From positions 96,171,094 through 96,235,093 of the forward strand of contig CM035427.1 in the NCBI GenBank assembly GCA_020310875.1: DNA of 64,000 bases, read 5' to 3'. The notes below the pieces were generated by a model that saw only the letters and a list, made by a program, of their open reading frames with translations, searched no databases and was not told where the DNA came from. This stretch comes from Ceratopteris richardii. Lineage: Eukaryota; Streptophyta; Polypodiopsida; Polypodiales; Pteridaceae. Made by a program: the position numbers and the translations under genes. Every line of letters starts with the position of its first letter. The stretch's first letter is position 1. Below, one piece after another: positions 24,067 to 33,300 of this stretch.

Positions 24067-24965
24067 CGACTCTGTTCTCATCCTTTCTCTTCCTATTGCA
24101 TTGGCAAAGCTTACTTCATGTCTATCTCTATTCTTGTCTCTTTGAGCTCCATGAGCTTGGGATGTTCCAGCTCCTTGGTGGATCTTGGTTGGGGGAAAAT
24201 GAATTCACCCTTCCAAGTGTAGGCATGCCTACCATGCTTTGTGACCACAAAGAACCTCTCTCAAGTATTGTCCAGATAGGTTACTTTGCCTGGGCTATCA
24301 AGATCTTTGAACTCATAGATCGTGATTGTTCGTATCTCATTCGGTTGGTCAGACTCATATCTCCAAAAAGCTTCATCAGTCTCTCGGTTCAGAAGCAGAT
24401 CTATGCTCTTATTGTCCTGGGGAACCCATTCTAGCGTGATAATTCTAGTAAGAACTGATTTGCCTCAAGGGGTTTTATGTTCTCCACCTAGGTTCCCTTG
24501 CTCTAGGTCACCTACGTGCATCTCTGGGATCACATTCCCAAATTTTTTTATCCTATCTGGGTGATTGGTGACTACATATATGGTTCCTTCTTTGTCCAAG
24601 TATGCACCATTTTCAAACTTGGCTACTGGATGTTCGAGTCCAATTGGTTGGTCAGGGTTTTTAATCTGGACCACAGATCTTCCTAGGCCATCCTCATAGA
24701 TGCACACACCTATTCAGTTGGTCCTAAGGTCTTCGAGTTGCATCTTGTAAGGGCCTTCTACCCTTTGTAAATATGCCATATCTGAACTTCTTGTGGGTTT
24801 CTCCATACCATGAGACATCTCGGACTCGCTAGTTTCAAAGCTAGGGTAGTGGGAATAATTGCTCAACTGCTGGGCCCAAGACCTGGCAGTATGATTGGCA
24901 CTAGCCTCTGAAGACCTAAGACTCTGTCTATCTCTTCCTAGGTGTTATCCTGATCGAAGGTTCAT
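24067..24965 (-). pseudogene. gag: GYP-G gypsy gag, N-terminal part, antisense
   Basis: The ATG at 24965 (minus strand) starts MNLRS, as in GYP-Y at 30375. It continues through the same unusual N-terminal region (YEDGLGRSVVQIKNPDQ, LDKEGTIYVVTNHPDR, and the later GRVTYLD...VVT unit). Homology stops near 24067 at the position matching GYP-Y ~31280, before the capsid and zinc knuckles. Several stops and shifts are present, for example near 24708 and 24435. With the plus-strand block 1805-18963 it makes up one element, with the capsid, knuckles and protease start missing. Confidence 0.83.
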
Positions 24966-26772
24966 ATGCCTAATTGAATAGCCCCAATTTTTCCAAGTAC
25001 AAATCTCGTTGCGGATCAAGTTGTATTAGTCACTTGTTCTTTTTAATTTCTTAGGATGTCACTTCTTGTCCAAACAATCTTTGTCACAAGGAACACTTAG
25101 GTTTTATCGTACTTGAGTTTGGTTGCTTGATTTAAATTCTTTTCCCTTAGGTTGTTTCACAAATGGAATTTCTTTGTACTTGCACTTGAGTGATTAGAGT
25201 TCTTGGACTTGGTCGTGCTTATCGTAACCTAATTGATCAAAACCTCTATTCGTACTTAGCCTAAGCTAGGAATTGACAGAGGCTGTTGAGAATTTCCAAC
25301 CTTTAGTTTCTCTCCTTGGTTGCCCTTGTGTGCCCAGGAAGCGTGTTCCCAAGCTTGCACTTACTCTTGCTTAGAATGCCCTTCAATGCTCTCAATCGAC
25401 TTGTAACAGTCCCACAATTAGCTCAAGATTTGAATTCAATTGACACAATAGACCATGTTCATTCATGCAATTCAATGACCAAATTGTTCTTTGGCGTTAT
25501 GGAAAACAATCCTAAAGATCCCTCAGTTTTCTTACCCCGGGGTAAAGTCCTTCAAAATACCCTATCTAATAATCCTGGTATCAAAAATACCCCAAGCCTA
25601 AGATCACCCTGAACTGATTTCCTATGAGGAAGCTATGACTCTTCTAGGTTCTAGGGTTAAAACAAGGTTCAAACAGGCTAACTGGCCAATAGGGTTTCCT
25701 CAAATTATTTTCTTATAGCCTCCCTATATGTCCTATAGCCAAATATTCATGCCCAAAATTTGCCAAAATCTTCAAATTAAAAAACCCTAAAAATTGGCCA
25801 AAAATGGTTGTCAATCGCGATCCACTAGGCTATCAATCATGATGGACAGAGCTGTCTATCGTGGTCTGTCAGTCGCAATGGACACGTGCCAATCGCGATT
25901 GATGGGTGTCAATCGCGATGGACAGGGGTATCGGTTGCGATTGATGGGTCAATCATGACTGATTGTGTCAATCGTGATGGACTAAGATTTTTGGGATTTT
26001 TGCATGACTTTGTGTCAATCGAGGTCTATGAGTCCCGATGGATACAGTTTTTTGCCAAGATGGGGTGTCAATCACGATGGTGTTGTCAATCGCGATGGAC
26101 AAGGGTGTTCGTCGTGATGGACACATGTTGGTCATGATAGACTGCTGTCCATCACGATGGATAGGCAGTCCGTCATGATGGATACCGTCTGTCACGATTG
26201 ACAGAGGTGTCCATCGGGGTCTGTCGATCACGATGGATACGCTGTCCATCACAATGGACACTGTCGATCGTGATTGATGTTGTCAATTGCGATGGACAGC
26301 AAAAATGCAAATTTTTTTGAAATTTTTGTGGATTTGTGATGTGCGAGGTCTCTAGTCTATTGTGGTGCACTTAGTTCTACCAAAGGAGCAATTTTTCTGT
26401 CAATCGCGATTGACAGTAATGAATGCCCCGGAGACTGTGCAGAGCTTTTTCGTACCTACGCGACCTGCCAGAGATGATGATACAACCAAAACCTACAAAC
26501 AACACTCAAAAAACATGCAAAAACTACGCACACAAATCGCTCTCTCACTCTCTCTCATAAGTGAAATGAGGGAACCGGAAGGGGGAAGGTGATATGATCA
26601 AAAAACTAAAATTTTTGCGATGATGGAGATGGAGGTGGGAGATGGTGAGGATGATGATGATGATGATGATGAAGTAAGAAAAAGAAAAAATAAGGAAAAG
26701 TAAAGAAATTACCTACAACATCAATGTCACAACTCTACATCTTACCATCACACGCTCGTCCTCAAAGCTCGA
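24966..26772 (-). repeat. GYP-G leader with TCAATCGCGATGGACA minisatellite
   Basis: Non-coding leader between gag and PBS. An array of irregular units based on TCAATCGCGATGGACA occupies about 25805-26425. A GAT trinucleotide run lies near 26651-26671. Near the PBS, on the minus strand, stand an 11-codon upstream ORF (26748-26713) starting ATGGTAAGA and the donor-like TAG|GTAAT (26713|26712). Both are at the same place as in GYP-Y. The stretch 24970-25800 shows only weak similarity to the GYP-Y leader and no gene. Confidence 0.78.
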
Positions 26773-26790
26773 TCCCCGACAACGGCGCCA
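26773..26790 (-). other. GYP-G primer-binding site (Asp tRNA)
   Basis: Minus strand TGGCGCCGTTGTCGGGGA, one base different from the exact Asp-tRNA complement found in GYP-Y, 8 bases inside the LTR. Confidence 0.88.
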
Positions 26791-26798
26791 AAATTTGG

Positions 26799-27431
26799 TG
26801 TAGCTCAGTGATGAGTAGCACCTCCTTTAATGTCAATCTGGGAAGACGTGAGGATGGTATTAAGACCTCGAACAAGTGATGGCACAAGTGCGTGAGTGAG
26901 AAGCACACTAACGTGCACACACATACACACACACGTGCACACAAGGCAAGAACAAAGAGAGAGACAATGGAGTTCTTTAGATTACTCAAAAGTGCTCTTA
27001 CAAGTTCAATCTACAACAAGTTAACCTCAAAAATGAGCTTTGTAGATCTTTTTATAGTTTTTTACTAGTTTTGACCCTGTCCAGACCTAGTGTCCGACCT
27101 AGTTAAAAATTAGGTTCTAGGGCCTATTTGAGGGCTCAAATGGAGTTTAAAAAATATGAAAATTGATAGGGAGGTACTTCTAATGCTCCTCAAGCTCAAG
27201 GACTCCTTGGCTTGCACAAAATGGAGTCGAAACTATCCAAAAATGGTATTTACAATGTTCGTGTAGTGATGAAAATCATTGTTATAAAGATGTTGATTTG
27301 CAAAAAATTGAATGGCCTATTTGCCATATCTTTGTTGACTACTCTATCTACTTAGTCCTTCTCTTTGCTCTCACTCTTTCTGCTAGCTTCCTTGTCTCGT
27401 CAGTCCTTGGATGTCCTGACTGCTATCAACA
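26799..27431 (-). repeat. GYP-G 5' LTR, antisense
   Basis: 633 bp. On the minus strand it begins TGTTGATAGCAG at 27431 and ends ACTGAGCTACA at 26799. It matches the plus-strand LTR at 18331-18963 in length and ends. Its outer flank on the minus strand is CCTTA (27432-27436), the same five bases that follow the 3' LTR at 18964. TATA and GT microsatellite are conserved. Confidence 0.88.
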
Positions 27432-27703
27432 TAAGGCTTGATGATCGATAAAAAACTTGAACTTGTTGGCCAATAAGTAGTGTCTAAACGTTTTCACAGC
27501 ATATACCATGCCTAAGCCTTCTCTTTCGGTTGTGGTGTAGTTTCGCTCAGCAGCATTCAACTGCCTACTAGCATATGCTATAGGCAAATCTAAATTCCCT
27601 TCACCAGTTGGTTGTGACAACACACATCCTATTGCATAATTGGATGCATCCACGTGTACATGGAATGGCTTATTCCAATTAGGAGTGGCCGTCTCTTTAG
27701 CTC
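27432..27703 (-). pseudogene. pol: GYP-H RNase H fragment, antisense
   Basis: The minus-strand translation NWNKPFHVHVDASNYAIGC to DHQAL is gypsy RNase H, very close to GYP-Y 36584-36832. It is bounded on the left by the GYP-G LTR and on the right by the GYP-Y LTR. It continues rightward at 45240 (end of RT) and leftward, through the rearrangement, at 18964. A small shift or deletion lies just before NWNK. Confidence 0.88.
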
Positions 27704-28458
27704 TGTTGGCATACAAAGCAACAAAGGAGTCATGCACAATACGGCAACAAGGCCATATCATTTTTTCCCATACGACAGACGCTAGGAAGGGGGGAGTGTT
27801 GGCATACAAAGCAACAAAGGAGTCATGCACAATACGGCAACAAGGCCAGATCATTTTTTCCCATACGACAGACGCTAGGAAGGGGGGAGTGTTGGCATAC
27901 AAAGCAACAAAGGAGTCATGCACAATACGGCAACAAGGCCAGATCATTTTTTCCCATAGATTATGTACAACCCAAGTGATTTTAATCACTACACAAACAT
28001 TGTAAATCCCGTTTTTGGTAGATTAGACTCCATTTTGTGCAAGCCGAGGAGTCCTCGAGCTTGAGGGGTATTAGAAGTACCATCGTACCAAATTTCATAA
28101 TTTTTAGACTTCGTTTGAGCCCTCAAATAAGCCCTGGAACCTAATTTTTAACTAGGCCGGACACTAGGTCTGGACAGGGCCAAAAGCTAGTCAAAAACTA
28201 TAAAAAGAGCTAGAGAGCTCATTTTTGAGGTTAGATTGTAATAGAAACGAACTTGTAAGAGCTTATGAAAGTAATCTAAAGAACTCCATTGATTCTCTCT
28301 CTTTGTCTTGCCGTGTGTGCGCGTGTGCGTGTATGTGTGTGCATGCTTGTGTGCTTCTCACTCACGCACTTGTGTCGCCACTTGCTCGAGGTCTTCATAC
28401 CATCCTCACGTCTTCCCGGATTGACATTAAAGGAGGTGCTACTCATCACTGAGCTACA
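27704..28458 (+). repeat. GYP-Y 5' LTR with triplicated 93-bp start
   Basis: 755 bp, TGTTGGCATAC...GAGCTACA. The first part is a tandem repeat of 93 bp. LTR-start sequence recurs at 27704, 27797 and 27890, each later copy preceded by a polypurine-tract copy (GCTAGGAAGGGGGGAG). Frames crossing it (27426-27989 minus, 27640-28005 plus) encode repetitive peptides and are not genes. Confidence 0.95.
28198..28207 (+). promoter_or_regulatory. GYP-Y LTR TATA box
   Basis: CTATAAAAAG lies 494 bp into the LTR, at the same offset in the 3' LTR (44979-44988), with close versions in the GYP-G LTRs. It would place the RNA start, and the U3/R border, about 30 bases downstream. Predicted from sequence only. 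Confidence 0.65.
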
Positions 28459-28466
28459 CCAAATTT

Positions 28467-28484
28467 TGGCGCCGTTGCCGGGGA
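28467..28484 (+). other. GYP-Y primer-binding site (Asp tRNA)
   Basis: TGGCGCCGTTGCCGGGGA, 8 bases after the LTR, is the exact complement of the last 18 bases of plant Asp-tRNA(GUC) as I know it. This PBS type is usual in Athila/Tat elements. Confidence 0.92.
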
Positions 28485-28508
28485 TCGAGCTTTGAGGACG
28501 AGCGTGTG

Positions 28509-28550
28509 ATGGTAAGACGTAGAGTTGACGCGTTGGAGTTGTAGGTATTT
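28509..28550 (+). promoter_or_regulatory. GYP-Y conserved upstream ORF and splice-donor-like sites
   Basis: Just after the PBS, ATG at 28509 opens an 11-codon ORF ending TAG at 28542-28544. The start overlaps a donor-like ATG|GTAAGA (cut after 28511) and the stop overlaps TAG|GTATTT (cut after 28544). Both motifs recur at the same place in GYP-G (minus, 26748-26711), where the ORF is also 11 codons. In GYP-I the ATGGTAAGA and AG|GTAA motifs recur with a shorter ORF. They may be a splice donor, an upstream ORF, or both. Confidence 0.5.
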
Positions 28551-28845
28551 TCTTCACTCTCATCGGTTTTCTTTTACTTTCTTCTCCATATTCATCATCA
28601 TCATCACCATCTCCCACGTCCATCTCCATCATCGCGAAAATTTCAGTTTTTTGACTATATCCCCACCTCCACCTCATTTCCCTCATTTCACTTGTGAGAG
28701 AGAGCGAGAGAGCGAACTTGCATGTGCTGTTTTTGCATGTTTTCTGAGCTATTTTGCAGGTTTTTTGCTATACCATCATCCCCAGCAGTGTGTGCAGGTA
28801 CGACAGGCTCTGCACAGGTCCCGGGACGACAGCCTCTGTCTATCG

Positions 28846-29490
28846 CGACAGACAGAAAATCTTAACATTTTGTGAATGCATGTTTATCATTGTAACCTAC
28901 ACCTTGAGGGCACTCTAGATCACTAGAAGTTTTTCAAAAATTTGCATTTTTTCAGTCTATCGCGACAGACACCGTCTATCGCGACAGACACCGTCTATCG
29001 CAACAGACAGAAATCCACGATAGACACCATCTATCGCGACAGACACCGTCTATCGCGACAGACAGAAATCCACGATAGACACCGTCTATCGCGACAGACA
29101 CCGTCTATCGCGACAGACAGAAATCCACGATAGACACCGTCTATCGCGACAGACACCGTCTATCGCGACAGACACCGTCTATCGCGACAGACACCGTCTA
29201 TCGCGACAGACAGAAATCCACGATAGACACCGTCTATCGCGACAGACACCGTCTATCGCGACAGACAGAAATCCGCGATAGATACCGTCTATCGCGACAG
29301 ACACCGTCTATCGCGATAGACAGAAATCCACGATAGACACTGTCTATCGCGACAGACACCGTCTATCGCGACAGACAGCCTCCACGATAGACACTGTCTA
29401 TCGCGACAGACACCGTCTATCGCGACAGACAGCCCCCACGATAGATTGTGTCTATCGCGACAGACACCGTCTATCGCGATAGACAGGCAT
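28846..29490 (+). repeat. GYP-Y leader minisatellite, TCTATCGCGACAGACACCG units
   Basis: Around thirty copies of a 19-bp unit CTATCGCGACAGACACCGT are interspersed with a longer variant containing GAAATCCACGATAGACA. Each unit is close to palindromic around TCGCGA, so the RNA would fold into repeated hairpins. The frame at 28942-29133 is a repeat artefact. The rest of the leader, 28551-28845 and 29491-30374, shows no gene or strong repeat. It includes a CT-rich start and a region shared with other gypsy leaders (29600-29710). Confidence 0.9.
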
Positions 29491-30374
29491 TTTCGGCAAA
29501 AATTAAGGTGTGAATTTTTGGAAATATAGGCTAAATTTTGGGCATATTTGCACTCTTAAGTACTCATATACTTACAAAGGCCCTAGAAAATGCATTGAAA
29601 CCCCCGAAAGGTTCTGTTTGTCTAGTTAACCCCCTAAAACCCTGAACGGTCATAACTTTTTCATACGAAATCCATTTTCTGAGCTCTAGGGCTTGTCGGA
29701 AAGCTCGTGACATATACTACACGCCCTCAACTGTTTTTTATAAGAATAACGCGTTGATTTTTAGATAGGATATTTGGAAGTTGACACACTGAGGGGTAGG
29801 AACACCAAGGGAGCTCTAGAGGAAATTTCTAGCAATACAAAAGGGGGAACAAGGGTCACTAAAAAAAGTGTCTGCAATAAATTGTCTGTCAATTGAAAGG
29901 TCTACTTAAAGCTAATCTTGGGATTTATGCAGGCCTATTGAGAAGCAACTGAGAGTATCCAAGCAACGGTGTGGCACACGCTTGAGAATCAACTTCTCGA
30001 GCATTAAAGAGCAAGGCTCGGCAAGAAAGGTCGGAATACTCTCAACTCCTCTTCGTCAATTCCTAGCTTAGGCTAAGAACGATTAGAAGTAGGAGTAAGT
30101 CAGGGCGACGATAGGCCACTATCAAGTTGAAGACTACCTAAAAACTCAAGTTCAAGCTAAAAACTTAATCTCTGTACTGTCGACAACATAAAGGAAAGAA
30201 CCTAACGTGGAACGATCAACCTGAAAGTACGAAGAACATTCAAGTATTCCGGACAACGTAACAGCAGATAAGACTTTAAACACGAGGAATAACTAAAAAG
30301 AATCAAGTGACTGGTACCAATTGATCGGCAACGAGGTTGTACTCTGAAAAAATTTGGGCTAATCCGTTAGGCAT

Positions 30375-33300
30375 ATGAACCTTAGATCAGGACGACACCT
30401 AGTAAGAGAGAGACAAAGCCTTAGGTCTTCAGAGGCTAGTGTCAATCACACTGCAAGGTCTTGGGCCCAACAGTTGAGTCGCCACTCTCATTACCCTAGC
30501 TCGGAGACCAGTGAGTCAGAGATGTCTCAAGGTATGGACAGACCTACGGGAAGTTCAGGTGTGCCTTACTTGTACAGGGTAGAAGGCCCTTACAAAACAC
30601 AGTTGGAATACCTTAGGACCAACCGATTAGGTGCTAGCATCTATGAGGACGGCCTAGGAAGATCTGTGGTCCAGATTAAAAACCCTGACCAATCCATAGG
30701 ACTAGAGCACCCAGCTGTCAAATTTGAAAACGGTGCATACCTGGACAAGGAAGGAACCATATACGTAGTCACTAGTCATCCAGATAGGACAGATGAATTT
30801 GGAAATGTAATTTCAGAAGCGGACTTAGGTGACTTGGAACAAGGAAACATGGGAGTGGAACCTAGAACCCCTCGAGGTAAATCAGTTCTCACTAGGATTA
30901 TCACGCCTGAGTGGGTCCCCCAAGATAACAAGTGCATAGATTTGCTTCTCAATCGAGAAACGGACGAAGCCTTTTGGAGGTATAAACCAGATCACCCAAT
31001 TGATATAGGAACAATCATGATCTATGAGTTTAAGGATCCGGATAGCCCAGGCAGAGTGACCTACCTAGATCATGCTTCAGAACGAATCTTTGTGGTGACA
31101 GAAAATGATAGGCATGCTTACACTTGGAAGAGTGAATTTATTTTCCCTCAACCAAGATCAAATGTATCCTATGGTCACCCTGGGGCTGGAACTTCCCAAG
31201 CTCATGGTACGCAAAGAGACAGAAGTAGAGATAGACCAGAAGTAAGTTTTGCCAACCCAGTGGGCAGAGAAAGAACGAGAACAGAGACGAATAGGGTAGA
31301 ACCTGAGATGCATCGAGCCCACAGGAACCAAAGAAATGTAGATGGATTCCCTCTGCCGAGGCCTAGAGAGCACACAAGAACTTTGAGACCCACCCAGCTA
31401 GTTAAGTCCATGAAGAATTACTTTGATGGCACAGGAGATCCCTATGATCATGTGGCGGAGTTCAAACAAGTCTTGAGAGCTGAACAAGTGGAAGATCTGT
31501 TCACGCAGTACAATGCCTTCGGTCTAACCCTTAGGAACACAGCACTTACGTGGTTTCAGCCATTAGATGAACGCCAGTTCAGGAGCATAGATCAACTCCT
31601 AGAGGCATTCATTATAGAGTTCTCTAAGAGCGGCATAAGACACAACACCTCCTCACTGATTCACAGCTTCAAGCAAACCCCTCAAGAGACTGTGAGACTT
31701 GCAGGAAGAAGATTTAGACAATATCTTGAAAGGTGCCCTATTTCGGAGCTACCCACATCTGCTAAACAAGTAGCCTTATTTCTTGACGGATTGCTGAGCC
31801 CAAAATTGAGATCCTATGTGTATCTGAAAGACCCTAGGACTATAGAAGAATGTGTACGTATGTGCATTGACATTGAAGATAACCTAGGAGAAGAGCTAGA
31901 GTTGTCCAAAATTTACAAAGATTCAGATAGTGCATCTAGTCAATCTTCCACACAAGCCACATCAATTGAAGAACTTGCCGAAAAAGTAGCTCAGAAACTA
32001 GGTGTAACTAGCAAACAAATCCCAAGGTTTGCCCCTGTGAAAAGGTGCTATACATGCGGTGGTGACCATATGGCAAACGTCTGTCCCATTATGGCTCAAC
32101 CCCAAGTAAACCCTAGTAGCCAGTACTGCACCATAGAACGGAGATACACCAATCACACCGCACAAGACTGCCCATACAACAAGCAGGCAGTTAGGCAACC
32201 CTATCCGCAACCCTACCAACAAGGCAGATACCAGAACCAAAATCCACCACCACAATATGCTAGACCCCAACAAACCTACCAACCACAGTATCAGGCCCAA
32301 CAAAGGCCTCAGCCTGTGCTAGCACAACAACCCCCTGCCCCAGCTAATGTGATTCCGGTAAAGTATACTGCTGCAGAAGAGAACCTGAATAGAGCTATAG
32401 TCCCTGTAACATCCTTGATCTCTGAAAATGACCCAAGTGACCATAGCTTTGATTCCACCCATGTGGATAGCCCCCAGGCTTACTACATGCAGTCCCCAGA
32501 ACATGGAGAGTCCTACTATGGTGAAGAGTCGAACGAACCTAGTTGGGAGTCAGATTACACGAACATCATGTATACAAACCCCAACCCTAGACCTCAACCT
32601 AGGCAAGTACGACCACCATTTCCTAGAGGACCGTGCTACAGATGCCAAGGAGATCACCTCATTCGTGATTGTCCCTTGCCTCCACCTACGCAAACCCAGT
32701 CGGTGACGATCCAAGGCTTCTGCCAAGATTGCGGAAAAGAGCATCTCTTACGAGATTGCCCTAAGAACCCCAATAGCATGCCTAAAATCACCCCTATCAA
32801 CGTTGTTGGGTTAGTGGTAGACTCCTCAGGAAGTGTCACTTCCACTGCACCAGTACAGGTAGTCACTCGAGCTCAAGCTTTGCAGCAAAACCAAGGGGTA
32901 GGCCAGGAAAAGAGCCCAGATGCTAGCGATACTGAGAGCCAAAATAAAAAGAGAACAAGAGCTTGGAAAGATAGCCGCGAACGTATGAAAAGGCAATGGG
33001 CAAAGAAGATGAGTGAACTTGAGGAAAGTCTACGAGAAACCAAGGCTAAAATCATAGAGATCACATCTCAACCGCACTCTCACACATTCCCACCGCTACC
33101 ATCCCCATCACTCTCCATTCCTCCACCCTCTAAGACACCCCACGTAACCCACCCACCACCCCAAACAGGATCAGTATTAGCTGATCCCACTCCTGAAGAC
33201 ATAGACATGATGCTTAAAGCATATCAGGCCAGAATCCAAGAAGGGCCAAACGTTACGGATCATGACAAGTGCTATCCTAGAGCTGACCTAGAGATAGAAA

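Noticed and set aside
23525..24434. Plus-strand open frames 23525-24434 as genes
   Set aside because: They are antisense shadows of LTR, copia gag and gypsy gag read on the minus strand.
27426..28005. Open frames with a thrice-repeated peptide on both strands (also at 44378-44786)
   Set aside because: They only reflect translation of the 93-bp LTR triplication in multiple frames, without start context or independent conservation.
28313..28352. Replication origin or regulatory (GT)n island of the host
   Set aside because: It is part of every gypsy LTR in the window, not a host feature.
28951..29490. CRISPR-like array of short direct repeats
   Set aside because: Units are contiguous or vary by a related insert, with no unique spacers and no cas genes. 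It is a minisatellite in a retrotransposon leader.
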